From: Streptomyces shenzhenensis
GTDB lineage: Bacteria > Actinomycetota > Actinomycetes > Streptomycetales > Streptomycetaceae
Reading direction: 5' to 3'
DNA: 64,000 nt
Assembly (NCBI RefSeq): GCF_021462265.1
Contig: NZ_JAJONF010000006.1
Span: 1-64,000, forward strand
Shown here: positions 1 through 7,273 of the stretch, piece by piece
How the letters are laid out: the number at the start of each line of letters is the position of its first letter
Position numbering within the stretch: position 1 is the first letter of the stretch
The notes under the pieces: generated by a model
Seen by the model: the letters and a program-made list of their open reading frames with translations, nothing else
Told to the model about the DNA's origin: nothing
The model's database searches: none
Made by a program: the position numbers and the translations under genes

Positions 1-378
1 GCAGCCGCCGAGCCGGAGACGGCCGAGGCAGCCGCCGAGGCGAAGCCCCGCCGCACCCGCAAGACGGCCGCGACCGCCCCGGAGGCCGCTGAGGCGGTGG
101 CGGAGGCCGCGCCCCAGGCGCGCCGGACCCGGAAGGCGGCCGAGGCCGCCGTCGACTCCGCCGAGGGCACCGAGGCCAAGCCCCGCCGCACCCGCAAGGC
201 GACGGCAGCCGCCGCCACGGCGGAGATCCCGGCGCAGGCCACCGCGGAGCCGGAGGCCAAACCGAGGCGACGCACCACCCGCAAGACGGCCGAGTCCGTC
301 GAAGGGGCGGCCGACGCCGAGGCGAAGCCGAAGGCCCGCCGCACCCGGAAGGTCACCGCCGCGGCCCCCGAGGCCTGA
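1..378 (+). CDS. C-terminal end of a large protein with a basic Ala/Lys/Arg tail (possibly DEAD-box RNA helicase)
   Basis: The frame is open from the first base, so the gene starts outside the window. What is visible is about 125 residues of low-complexity sequence: repeated modules of the form AKPRRTRK separated by Ala/Glu-rich linkers. Tails like this are nucleic-acid-binding extensions and are known on Streptomyces DEAD/DEAH-box helicases and on RNase E-type proteins. No catalytic domain is in view, so the helicase assignment rests on remembered gene order (SCO5166 region) and is uncertain. A strong hairpin follows the stop codon. Confidence 0.6.
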   Translation, partial: AAAEPETAEAAAEAKPRRTRKTAATAPEAAEAVAEAAPQARRTRKAAEAAVDSAEGTEAKPRRTRKATAAAATAEIPAQATAEPEAKPRRRTTRKTAESVEGAADAEAKPKARRTRKVTAAAPEA

Positions 379-388
379 GCGCACGCCA

Positions 389-425
389 CGACGGCCCGGA
401 CCACCCCGTGTGGTCCGGGCCGTCG
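389..425 (+). terminator. Strong hairpin terminator after the tail-rich gene
   Basis: A perfect 16-bp inverted repeat (arms 389-404 and 410-425, 5-nt loop) begins 10 bases after the stop codon at 378. There is no long T-run, which is usual for Streptomyces terminators. Confidence 0.75.
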
Positions 426-532
426 GCGTTTCCGCACAGCCCGGCCACGGCGTCCCCGGTGCCCCGGGGCCGAGGCCGGGATTCACTCGCCGGATCCCGG
501 TCGGTCACCCCGCTCCGGTTACCCTCTCCCTC

Positions 533-1423
533 ATGAGCAGGCCTCGTACCTTCGTCCCGCCCGCCGGTGCCCGTGCGTACACGCTCGTCACCGAGCGCGG
601 CGAGTTCGCCGTCGTCGACGCGCCCGTGGCCGCCGGGGTGGAGGTCAGGGGGGTCGCGCTGCTGCTGCCCGGGTTCACCGGGAGCAAGGAGGACTTCAAC
701 CGGCTGCACGAAACGCTGGGCCGGCGCGGGTACCGGACGGTCGCCGTGGACGGGCGCGGGCAGTTCGAGTCGGACGGTCCGGAGGACGACGAATCGGTTT
801 ACGCCCAGGAGGAGCTGGCGCGGGACGTGCTCGCGCAGGCGGCGGCGGTCGGGGACGGCGGGCCGGTGCATCTGCTGGGGCACTCGCTCGGCGGTCAGAT
901 CGCACGCGCGGCCGTGCTCCTCGACCGGTCGCCGTTCCGCTCGCTGACCCTGATGGCCTCGGGTCCGGCACAGATCTCCTCCTCCCAGCAACAGCGCGTG
1001 AAGTTGTTGCACGACGCGCTCGCCGTGATGTCGATGGCCGAGGTGTGGGAGGCCATGCAGGCCCTGGAGGCGCCGGAGGAACTGGACGAGCTGGACGCGC
1101 TGGAGGAGATGCTGGAGGACGGCGAGGATCTGCGGCGCCGCTGGCTGGGCAACAAGCCGGCCCAACTCCTCGCCACCGGACGCCAGTTGTGCACCGAGCC
1201 GGACCGCGTCGCGGAACTGGCCGCCGTACCACTGTCGTTCCACGTGCTGTCGGGCGCCCGGGACGACACCTGGCCGGTACCGCTGCTGGACGAGATGGCG
1301 CTGCGGCTGCGGGCGCACCGGACGGTCATCGAGGGGGCGGAGCACTCGCCCAACACCGACCGGCCCGCCGCCACCGCCGAGGCGCTCGCCGCGTTCTGGG
1401 ACGCTGTCGCCGACGTGGGCTAG
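533..1423 (+). CDS. Alpha/beta hydrolase
   Basis: This 296-residue protein has the alpha/beta-hydrolase fold. It shows the nucleophile elbow GHSLGG, the oxyanion region LLLPGFTGSKEDF near residue 45, and a C-terminal GAEHSPN motif that supplies the catalytic His. The frame is open further upstream to 410, but the ATG at 533 gives the natural N-terminus (MSRPRTFVPP) and avoids coding through the upstream spacer. The substrate cannot be read from sequence; esterase, lipase or haloperoxidase-like activity is possible. It converges on the NYN gene, and the two stop codons overlap by 4 bases. Confidence 0.85.
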   Translation: MSRPRTFVPPAGARAYTLVTERGEFAVVDAPVAAGVEVRGVALLLPGFTGSKEDFNRLHETLGRRGYRTVAVDGRGQFESDGPEDDESVYAQEELARDVLAQAAAVGDGGPVHLLGHSLGGQIARAAVLLDRSPFRSLTLMASGPAQISSSQQQRVKLLHDALAVMSMAEVWEAMQALEAPEELDELDALEEMLEDGEDLRRRWLGNKPAQLLATGRQLCTEPDRVAELAAVPLSFHVLSGARDDTWPVPLLDEMALRLRAHRTVIEGAEHSPNTDRPAATAEALAAFWDAVADVG

Positions 1424-2313
1424 TACTGCGTCCGCAGGTGTTCCCAGAAGCCGTCCCGCAGGGCGCGGCGCAGGTCGGCCTGGCCGCGCAGGGAGTACTG
1501 GAGCATCCGCTCGGCCTCGACGAGGAGGTCCTGGTCGACGGATCCCGGCAGGTAGGGGTGGCCGGGCAGCAGCTCGACGAGCGTCTCACGGCCCCGCGAG
1601 GACAGCCATTTCGCGGCGATCTGCGCGCCGATGAAACGGACGTCCTCGCGGCTGGGTCTGGTGGCGCCGGCCTCGTAGGCGTGGGCGGTGCGCCGGGAGA
1701 CGTACGGCTTGAAGAATTCGAGGTCGAGCGTGCGCTGGCTGTCGACCTCCCAGAGCAGCGGCTCGGCCTGGTTGCGGCCCTCGGGGGCCTCGATGCCCCA
1801 GAGGTGGACCCGGGCGCCGTAGCCCTGGGCGGCCTCGACCGCCGAGACCAGGTCCTCGTCGCCGCCGAGCAGGGCCGCGTCACTGATGGCGCGGTGCCGG
1901 GCGAGTGACTCCAGGTCCGTGCGGATCAGGGAGTCGACGCCCTTCTGCTGGTTGTTGGCGTTGAGGTTGCCGAGGCGGACCTTGACGTCGGGCAGCTCGG
2001 CGATGGCCTGCTGCTCGGCGGTGTGGATGCGGCGGCGGGCGCCGTCGTACCAGTAGACGCGGAGCAGCCGGCTGTCGGCGAAGATCTGGCGCGCCTTGTC
2101 GATGAGCGCTTCGATCAGCCCTTCGGCGTCGAGGTCGAAGGCGCGGCGGTCCTCCGTCCCCGCGACGAGCCGGCCCGTGGCCGCGTAGAGGTAGCCCGCG
2201 TCCACGAAGATGGCGTGCGTCGAGGGCGTCTTGGCCACTTCGGCGAGCATGCGGGTGAGCAGCTCGTTCGTGCGGTCGATACCGGCCTGGAGGGCGGTGA
2301 GGTCGTCGTTCAT
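1420..2313 (-). CDS. NYN-domain protein (PIN-like putative RNase)
   Basis: About 297 residues. The N-terminal two thirds look like a NYN domain, a PIN-fold nuclease family: an early acidic motif in AIFVDAGYL, then GVDSLIRTDLESLA and GGDEDLVSAVEAA, which carry the conserved acidic metal ligands. RNA cleavage is the family expectation and is not shown here. Start choice: ATG at 2313 (MNDDLTAL) fits my memory of homologs, but GGAGG lies only 2 bases upstream; an in-frame ATG at 2322 is the alternative and could be leaderless. The gene is divergent from the 50-residue orphan gene. Confidence 0.8.
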   Translation of the reverse strand: MNDDLTALQAGIDRTNELLTRMLAEVAKTPSTHAIFVDAGYLYAATGRLVAGTEDRRAFDLDAEGLIEALIDKARQIFADSRLLRVYWYDGARRRIHTAEQQAIAELPDVKVRLGNLNANNQQKGVDSLIRTDLESLARHRAISDAALLGGDEDLVSAVEAAQGYGARVHLWGIEAPEGRNQAEPLLWEVDSQRTLDLEFFKPYVSRRTAHAYEAGATRPSREDVRFIGAQIAAKWLSSRGRETLVELLPGHPYLPGSVDQDLLVEAERMLQYSLRGQADLRRALRDGFWEHLRTQY

Positions 2314-2421
2314 CACCTCCATTGTCCCGGCGGTCACGCTGCGAACACAACCGGTCCCGGTCAGTCCCGTAAAGACTCTTACCGATCGGTAATTAGACGT
2401 TCGAAAAATTTCTTTAGCGTA

Positions 2422-2448
2422 GGGAATGTTTGTAACACGCAAGTCGTT
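2422..2448 (+). promoter_or_regulatory. SigR-type promoter (GGGAAT-N18-GTT)
   Basis: GGGAAT (2422-2427) is followed after exactly 18 bases by GTT (2446-2448). This is the published consensus for the Streptomyces disulfide-stress sigma factor SigR. It lies 36 bases upstream of a small ORF with a good ribosome binding site, which is suitable spacing for a transcription start near 2455. Function is inferred from motif and position only. Confidence 0.6.
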
Positions 2449-2483
2449 GACTCATACGGAACACAGCGACGAAGGGAGAGGCC

Positions 2484-2636
2484 ATGCGCTTCGAAATCAT
2501 GCGACTCGACGAGGTCGACGGCACCACCGTGGACAGCACTGTCGTGGACGCCGCCTCCGTCAGCGGGATCGTGCAGCAGGCCGCCGCCGTGGGGCAGCGC
2601 CTGTGGATCCGACCGGCCGAGACCCAGGCTTCGTAA
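2484..2636 (+). CDS. Small conserved Streptomyces orphan protein, 50 residues
   Basis: An ATG preceded by GGGAG at 6-base spacing opens a 50-residue frame beginning MRFEIMRLDEVDGTTVDST and ending RPAETQAS. It has no signal peptide, no membrane segment, no Cys and no recognisable domain. I recall near-identical short proteins in many Streptomyces genomes, so it is probably a real gene. Composition is acidic and Val-rich, with an amphipathic middle (SGIVQQAAAVGQRL). Function unknown. The upstream SigR-like promoter suggests expression under thiol-oxidative stress (inference). A low-complexity ACG-rich stretch and a strong hairpin follow it. Confidence 0.75.
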   Translation: MRFEIMRLDEVDGTTVDSTVVDAASVSGIVQQAAAVGQRLWIRPAETQAS

Positions 2637-2748
2637 CAAGACGACGCGACGACGACGGACGAGCACCACACCGACGACGACACACGACGACATACAGCCA
2701 GACACCGACGACGACACATCGACGACACGCGGAGCACCGCACAGCCTT
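2637..2748 (+). repeat. ACG/ACA-rich low-complexity stretch
   Basis: The spacer is dominated by GACGAC and CACGAC units and contains an imperfect direct repeat around ACACCGACGACGACACA (near 2669 and 2701). The base composition differs from neighbouring DNA. It probably forms the 3' untranslated region of the small gene; no ORF is convincing. Confidence 0.5.
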
Positions 2749-2788
2749 CGGAGCCCCCGTACGGCATCCACGCCGTACGGGGGCTCCG
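2749..2788. terminator. Bidirectional hairpin terminator
   Basis: A perfect 17-bp inverted repeat (2749-2765 and 2772-2788) with a 6-nt loop sits between the small gene and the convergent marC-family gene, whose stop is 12 bases away. Confidence 0.8.
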
Positions 2789-2799
2789 CGTATGGAGCG

Positions 2800-3405
2800 C
2801 TAAGCGCCCTTGATCACCTGGGTGACGCCGTTGATGATCTGCTGCACGGCGATCGCGGAGAGCATCATGCCCGCCAGGCGCGTCACCAGGACCACGCCGC
2901 CGTCCTTGATGAGCCGGATGATCAGCAGCGAATAGCGCATCACCAGCCACAGCACGACATGGACGGCGAGGATCGCGGCCCACACGGACACCTGCGTGGC
3001 CACGCTGCCGGCCTTCTGCACGGCGAGGATGACGGACACGATCGCACCGGGGCCGGCCAGCAGCGGCATGCCGAGTGGCACCAGCGCCACGTTGACGTCC
3101 TTGGTCTGCTTCGGCTCGTCGTTCTTGCCGGTGAGCAGGTCCAGCGCGATGAGCAGGAGCAGCAGCCCGCCCGCGATCATCAGCGCGGGCACGGAGACGT
3201 TCAGGTAGTTCAGGATCTGGTGCCCCAGCAGCCCGAAGACGGCGATCACGCCGCCCGCCACGCACACGGCCTGGAAGGCCATCCGCTTCTGCACCTTGCC
3301 GGGCCGGCCGGCGGTGAGGGCGAGGAAGATCGGGGTGATCCCGGGGGGATCCATGATGACGAACAGGGTCAGGAAGAGGGAGCCGAAGACGGCGAAATCG
3401 AACAT
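2800..3405 (-). CDS. MarC family integral membrane protein
   Basis: The protein has 201 residues, the usual MarC/UPF0056 length. About six hydrophobic segments are visible (roughly residues 4-24, 42-62, 68-90, 108-128, 138-158 and 176-196). The N-terminus FLTLFVIMDPPGITPIFLAL and the internal motif GMPLLAGPGAIVSVI are MarC hallmarks. The family was once linked to multiple antibiotic resistance in E. coli, but that role was withdrawn, so the transport substrate is unknown. The gene stands alone in front of the PHP gene in the same orientation with a 48-base gap. Confidence 0.9.
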   Translation of the reverse strand: MFDFAVFGSLFLTLFVIMDPPGITPIFLALTAGRPGKVQKRMAFQAVCVAGGVIAVFGLLGHQILNYLNVSVPALMIAGGLLLLLIALDLLTGKNDEPKQTKDVNVALVPLGMPLLAGPGAIVSVILAVQKAGSVATQVSVWAAILAVHVVLWLVMRYSLLIIRLIKDGGVVLVTRLAGMMLSAIAVQQIINGVTQVIKGA

Positions 3406-3453
3406 GGGGGTGCTACAGGCCTTGCGGAGTGAGGGACGTGGGCGTGCGAGGAC

Positions 3454-4317
3454 TCAGCCTCGGGTCCCGCCGGTCCCCGGCACCGGAAACGCACCGGTCG
3501 CCCGCCGCGTGATCTCGCCGTACACCTCGGGGTCCGTGGTGTACTCGCCCAGCGTCACGGTCTTACGGCTGCCGTGGTAGTCGGAGGACCCGGTGACCAG
3601 CAGCCCCAGTTCCCCGGCGAGACCCCGCAGCCGTGCGCGGGTGTCCTCGTCGTGGTCCATGTGGTCGACCTCGATGCCGTCGAGACCGGCCGCGGCCATC
3701 TCCGCGATCGCCGCCTCGGGCACCGTACGCCCGCGCTTGGCGGCCCCCGGGTGCGCGAACACGCACACGCCGCCGGCGCCCTTGACCAGCCGGATCACCT
3801 CGAAGGGGTCGGTCTCGTGCTTCGCCACGAAGGCCCGGCCACCGTCGGCCAGCCACGCTTCGGTGAAGGCGTCGCTCACGGTCGGTACGACACCGAGCTC
3901 GACCAGCGCGGAGGCCACGTGCGGGCGCCCGACCGACCCGTCCCCGGCGATCCGCTTCACCTGCTCCCAGGTGACCGGCACGCCCAGCGCGTTCAGCTTG
4001 GCGATCATGCCCTGGGCACGCGGCACCCGGTCGTCCCGGACCAGCTCGCGCTCGGCGAGCAGAGCGGGCTCCTCGGCATCGAAGAGGTAGGCCAGCATGT
4101 GCATGGAGACGCCGTCGACACGGCAGGACAGTTCGGCCCCGGGGACCAGGGTGAGCCCCTCGGGCAGCGCGGCGATGGCCTCGGCGTACCCGCGGGTGGT
4201 GTCGTGATCGGTCAGCGCGACGACGTCAAGTCCGGCAGCGGCGGCATTGCGCACCAGCTCGGCCGGGGTGTCCGTACCGTCGGAGGCGGTGGAGTGGCAG
4301 TGCAGATCGATGCGCAC
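3454..4317 (-). CDS. PHP-domain metal-dependent phosphoesterase
   Basis: A 287-residue PHP protein beginning RIDLHCHSTASDGTDTP, which carries the first metal-binding HxH motif. DHDTTRGYAEA, the FAHPGA motif and the late GSSDYHGS motif supply the other ligands. Related proteins hydrolyse nucleoside 3',5'-bisphosphates or act on tRNA ends (RNase AM/YciV-like), so a nucleotide phosphoesterase role is likely. The start is the GTG at 4317, with GGAG eight bases upstream; longer in-frame starts to 4359 would add a poorly conserved extension. Confidence 0.9.
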   Translation of the reverse strand: MRIDLHCHSTASDGTDTPAELVRNAAAAGLDVVALTDHDTTRGYAEAIAALPEGLTLVPGAELSCRVDGVSMHMLAYLFDAEEPALLAERELVRDDRVPRAQGMIAKLNALGVPVTWEQVKRIAGDGSVGRPHVASALVELGVVPTVSDAFTEAWLADGGRAFVAKHETDPFEVIRLVKGAGGVCVFAHPGAAKRGRTVPEAAIAEMAAAGLDGIEVDHMDHDEDTRARLRGLAGELGLLVTGSSDYHGSRKTVTLGEYTTDPEVYGEITRRATGAFPVPGTGGTRG

Positions 4318-4443
4318 GACGCGGACTCCAGCGGGCCGGTACGGATGGGGACGCATCAAGGATAGCGGCCGACATGGGGTGCCCTGTCACACCCGAAAGC
4401 CGGGAGCGCCCCATACAGCCGACGCACAGGGACACGCCCCGAA

Positions 4444-4463
4444 GGGGCGCGGGGAACTGCGCG
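4444..4463 (+). repeat. Copy 1 of a dispersed 20-bp intergenic repeat
   Basis: GGGGCGCGGGGAACTGCGCG occurs here, at 40420-40439 on the plus strand and at 30260-30279 on the minus strand, each time between genes. The bases following it (ACAAGCCCCCACCGGC) are also similar in the 40.4 kb copy. More diverged relatives sit near 18740, 20350 and 26425. Confidence 0.75.
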
Positions 4464-4491
4464 ACAAGCCCCCACCGGCGACGCACGACCA

Positions 4492-4570
4492 ACCCACCGG
4501 CCCGCGCACGACCGACCACCCCGGCCCACGCCCCATTGACCCACCGGCCCGCGCACGACCGACCACCCCG
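4492..4570 (+). repeat. Perfect 32-bp direct repeat
   Basis: The 32 bases at 4492-4523 recur exactly at 4539-4570 (both start ACCCACCGGCC and end ACCACCCCG), with a 15-base spacer between copies. They lie immediately downstream of the dispersed repeat and end 7 bases before the DUF6758 stop codon. Confidence 0.85.
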
Positions 4571-4576
4571 TGGCCC

Positions 4577-5218
4577 CTACGGCTCCAGCAAACGCGGTGA
4601 CAACGCGCCGCAGGGCACCAGATCCACCTCGGCCCCCGCGTCCCGCAAGTCGGTCAGCACCAACTCGTCGTACATCAGCAACCCCGTCTGCTCCGGCCAC
4701 ACCACGGCCCAAAGCCACAGCCCCAGGGCCTCGCCCGCGAAGACGGCCCGGTCGTCCGGCGCACCGGAGACATGCCAGAGCGGTGTCGGCCGCCCCGCCG
4801 CCAGCACCTTCGCCTGCGCCGGCTTCTCCACGTTCATGGACGGCCCGGGATCCGGCCCGTCGATCCCCGCGTACCGGGCCCCGAGGCCGACCCCCAGCTC
4901 CTCGGCGACCAGGATCATCTCCCCTATGCCGCCGAGCGGCGCGGGCCCGGAGCAGGCGACGGCGGTCGCGCGCCCTCCGCTGCGGTCGTCACCGGCGTAC
5001 GCCACACCCGTGAACAGCCAGCCGACCGGCAGCGGCCAGGGCATCCAGACCGGGACCTGGGTGCGGTGCACCACCACACCGAGGGCCTCGACGCTGGGCG
5101 GGATCACGGGCTGCACCGGATGCACGGTCCCGTGCACCTCGCACTGCCAGGTGTCGGCGAAAAGGCCGGGAGCCCTGACCCGGCCACCACACTTCGGGCA
5201 ACTGGGTTCGCCCCTCAT
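4577..5218 (-). CDS. DUF6758-like protein with N-terminal zinc ribbon
   Basis: A 213-residue protein whose N-terminus reads MRGEPSCPKCGGRVRAPG, half of a zinc ribbon; a second ligand pair may be the Cys and His of QCEVHG near residue 27. The rest is an alpha/beta domain without a known catalytic motif. Proteins of this kind are conserved next to the PHP gene in Streptomyces and are annotated as unknown function. No signal peptide or membrane helix. I see no basis for a biochemical assignment. Confidence 0.8.
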   Translation of the reverse strand: MRGEPSCPKCGGRVRAPGLFADTWQCEVHGTVHPVQPVIPPSVEALGVVVHRTQVPVWMPWPLPVGWLFTGVAYAGDDRSGGRATAVACSGPAPLGGIGEMILVAEELGVGLGARYAGIDGPDPGPSMNVEKPAQAKVLAAGRPTPLWHVSGAPDDRAVFAGEALGLWLWAVVWPEQTGLLMYDELVLTDLRDAGAEVDLVPCGALSPRLLEP

Positions 5219-5307
5219 AGGGCCCCACGGTCCTACCCGGGATCCCCCACGTCAAGGACGATCACCCGTCCGGGCGGAAGCGGTCACCTGGAGGAACTAG
5301 ATGCGCC

Positions 5308-5337
5308 TTGCATTAATTAGCCCCTCTAACTTACTAT
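5308..5337 (+). promoter_or_regulatory. Probable vegetative promoter of the MFS gene
   Basis: TTGCAT (5308-5313) and TACTAT (5332-5337) with an 18-base spacer resemble a sigma-70-type promoter in an unusually AT-rich patch. The spacer includes a short TTAG/CTAA inverted repeat that could bind a repressor. The evidence is motif only. Confidence 0.4.
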
Positions 5338-5406
5338 GTGTATAAGCCAACCAAATCCGCAACGGAATCCGCACCAGACATCCGCGGCACAGAGTGGAGG
5401 AAGCGC

Positions 5407-6633
5407 ATGGACGACCCGTTCGACGCGGGAGCAGGCAGCATCCTGCGGCAGCCGAAGGCCGTGTGGGCGACGGCCGGTGCGTCCGTCGTCGCCTTCATGG
5501 GCATCGGACTCGTCGACCCGATCCTGCCCTCCATAGCCAGGGGACTGGACGCCACGGCCGGCCAGGTCTCCCTGCTCTTCACCTCGTACTTCCTGATCAC
5601 CGCCGTGGCGATGCTGCTCACCGGCTTCGTCTCCAGCCGGATCGGCGGCCGCAAGACCCTGCTGCTCGGCCTCGCGTTCGTGGTCGTCTTCGCGGGCCTG
5701 GCCGGCACGTCCGACACAGTCGGCCAGCTGGTCGGCTTCCGGGCCGGCTGGGGCCTCGGCAACGCCCTGTTCGTCTCGACCGCCCTGGCCGTCATCGTGG
5801 GCGCGGCGGCCGGCGGCAGCGCCGCCGCGATCCTGCTCTACGAGTCGGCGCTCGGCCTCGGCATGGCGTGCGGCCCGCTGCTGGGCGCGGTGCTCGGCAA
5901 CATCAGCTGGCGTTACCCCTTCTTCGGCACCGCCACCCTGATGGCGATCGGCTTCCTGTGCATCACCGCGTTCCTGAAGGAACAGCCGAAGCCGGCCCGC
6001 CGGACCTCGATCCTGGATCCGATCCGGGCACTGGGCCACGGCGGCCTCGCCTCCGCGGCCGCCTCCGCCTTCTTCTACAACTACACGTTCTTCACCGTGC
6101 TGGCCTTCACCCCGTTCGTGCTGAACATGAGCCCGTACCGCTCGGGCGCGGTCTTCTTCGCCTGGGGTGTGCTGCTCGCGCTCTTCTCGGTGGTCGTCGC
6201 CCCGCGCATGCAGAAGCGTCTCGGGTCCCTGAAGGTGCTCGGGGGCTCGCTGGTCCTGCTCGCCGCCGACGTCCTCGTCCTCGGCTACGGCGGCCACACC
6301 GCCGCCGTCGTCTGCACGATCCTGTCCGGCGCGTTCATCGGCGTGAACAACACGGTCTACACCGAACTGGCCCTCGGCGTGTCGGACGCGCCGCGCCCGG
6401 TGGCGAGCGCGGGCTACAACTTCGTCCGCTGGTTCGCCGCGGCGGCCGCTCCCTACTTCGCGCCGAAGATCGAGGAGTGGACCGACATCCACGTCCCGTT
6501 CGTGGTGGCGGCGGTCACCGCGGTCCTGGGCGCGGTGGTGGTGCTCGTACGACGGAACGCGCTGACCCACGACGCCGCGGAACTGCAGCCGCGGCACGCC
6601 ACCGAGGACGGCGTCACGGTCTTTGCCAACTGA
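5407..6633 (+). CDS. MFS transporter (drug-efflux type)
   Basis: A 408-residue major facilitator protein with about 12 hydrophobic segments. The loop motif GFVSSRIGGRKTLLLGL after helix 2 is MFS motif A, and helix 5 carries a motif-C-like GMACGPLLGAVLG, which is characteristic of drug:proton antiporters. I chose the ATG at 5407 because GGAGG lies 6 bases upstream; the frame is open to 5338 but that start lacks a ribosome binding site. The substrate cannot be inferred. It converges on the SUFU-domain gene, with a shared terminator between them. Confidence 0.9.
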   Translation: MDDPFDAGAGSILRQPKAVWATAGASVVAFMGIGLVDPILPSIARGLDATAGQVSLLFTSYFLITAVAMLLTGFVSSRIGGRKTLLLGLAFVVVFAGLAGTSDTVGQLVGFRAGWGLGNALFVSTALAVIVGAAAGGSAAAILLYESALGLGMACGPLLGAVLGNISWRYPFFGTATLMAIGFLCITAFLKEQPKPARRTSILDPIRALGHGGLASAAASAFFYNYTFFTVLAFTPFVLNMSPYRSGAVFFAWGVLLALFSVVVAPRMQKRLGSLKVLGGSLVLLAADVLVLGYGGHTAAVVCTILSGAFIGVNNTVYTELALGVSDAPRPVASAGYNFVRWFAAAAAPYFAPKIEEWTDIHVPFVVAAVTAVLGAVVVLVRRNALTHDAAELQPRHATEDGVTVFAN

Positions 6634-6646
6634 CTCTCCGGGAGCG

Positions 6647-6674
6647 GCGCTTGGTGAGCTTGCTCACCAAGCGC
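6647..6674. terminator. Bidirectional terminator hairpin
   Basis: A perfect 13-bp inverted repeat (6647-6659 and 6662-6674) with only TT at the tip lies between two convergent stop codons (6633 and 6677). Confidence 0.8.
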
Positions 6675-6676
6675 GT

Positions 6677-7273
6677 TCAGTCCAGCGGGACGGATGTCCG
6701 GTGCGGGTCCCTGAGGTCCGTCCCGTTCGCGAGCCAGCGCTCCTGGAGGGCCCCGGCGCCGTGCACGCGCTTCCAGGCCGCCTCGTTCGGCGTCATCGGC
6801 AGCAGCGGCAGGAACCGTACGGGATCGAGAGGCGCGTCCAGCTCCAGATCCTCGACGAGACCGCCCGGTTCGCCGACCAGGACGGAGGTGAAGGGCGCCC
6901 CCGGCCACAGCGGACCGCCGACGTCCAGCGACCCGCCCGGGGTCACGACCAGGCCCTCCACCTGCGGTGACGCGGCGAGTACGGCGAGCGGGCGGAGCAC
7001 CTTGTCGGTCTCGGCGAGCCCGGCCCGGACCGACAGGACCAGTTCGGCGCGCGGTCCCTTCACGGGGTCCGCGACCATCGCGGTGGGGTCCGTCATGGGG
7101 TGCGCGGACATGCCGAGGGTGGCGTAGCGGACGACGTCCTCGCCCTGGAGATCCTCGTGGAAGCGGAGCACCTCGATGCGGTCCGTGCCGAGGAAGGTGA
7201 CCGCCGCGCGCGCGTCCGGTTCGCCCAGCGTGGTGGTCAACCGGGCTTCGACCAGAGGAAGAACTTCAGCCAT
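6677..7273 (-). CDS. Suppressor-of-fused (SUFU) domain protein
   Basis: The 198-residue protein matches the bacterial SUFU-like family in length and pattern (ATLGMSAHPM in the first half, LLPMTPNEAAWKRVHGA near the C-terminus). Bacterial SUFU proteins are cytosolic, of unknown biochemical role, and are often seen as immunity-like or partner domains in polymorphic toxin loci. No toxin gene is adjacent here. The ATG at 7273 is preferred over upstream Met codons because the extension MPGTDEFYAHA looks non-conserved, but no clear ribosome binding site decides it. Confidence 0.8.
   Translation of the reverse strand: MAEVLPLVEARLTTTLGEPDARAAVTFLGTDRIEVLRFHEDLQGEDVVRYATLGMSAHPMTDPTAMVADPVKGPRAELVLSVRAGLAETDKVLRPLAVLAASPQVEGLVVTPGGSLDVGGPLWPGAPFTSVLVGEPGGLVEDLELDAPLDPVRFLPLLPMTPNEAAWKRVHGAGALQERWLANGTDLRDPHRTSVPLD

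Noticed and set aside
353..1345. Long minus-strand open frame of 330 codons opposite the alpha/beta hydrolase
   Set aside because: It is the antisense shadow of a clearly conserved gene, as expected at very high GC; its translation is low-complexity Arg/Gln/Pro-rich and has no family signature.
2640..2740. CRISPR-like or minisatellite array in the ACG-rich stretch
   Set aside because: Repeats are short, imperfect and without regular unique spacers; simple-sequence slippage explains them.
5326..6597. 423-codon minus-strand frame opposite the MFS transporter
   Set aside because: Composition is dominated by Gln, Arg and Asp and mirrors the membrane-protein codons on the other strand; no ribosome binding site.
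6677..7273. SUFU-domain gene as immunity gene of a polymorphic toxin
   Set aside because: No toxin, WXG100, Rhs or secretion gene lies near it; the domain also occurs alone in many Streptomyces.
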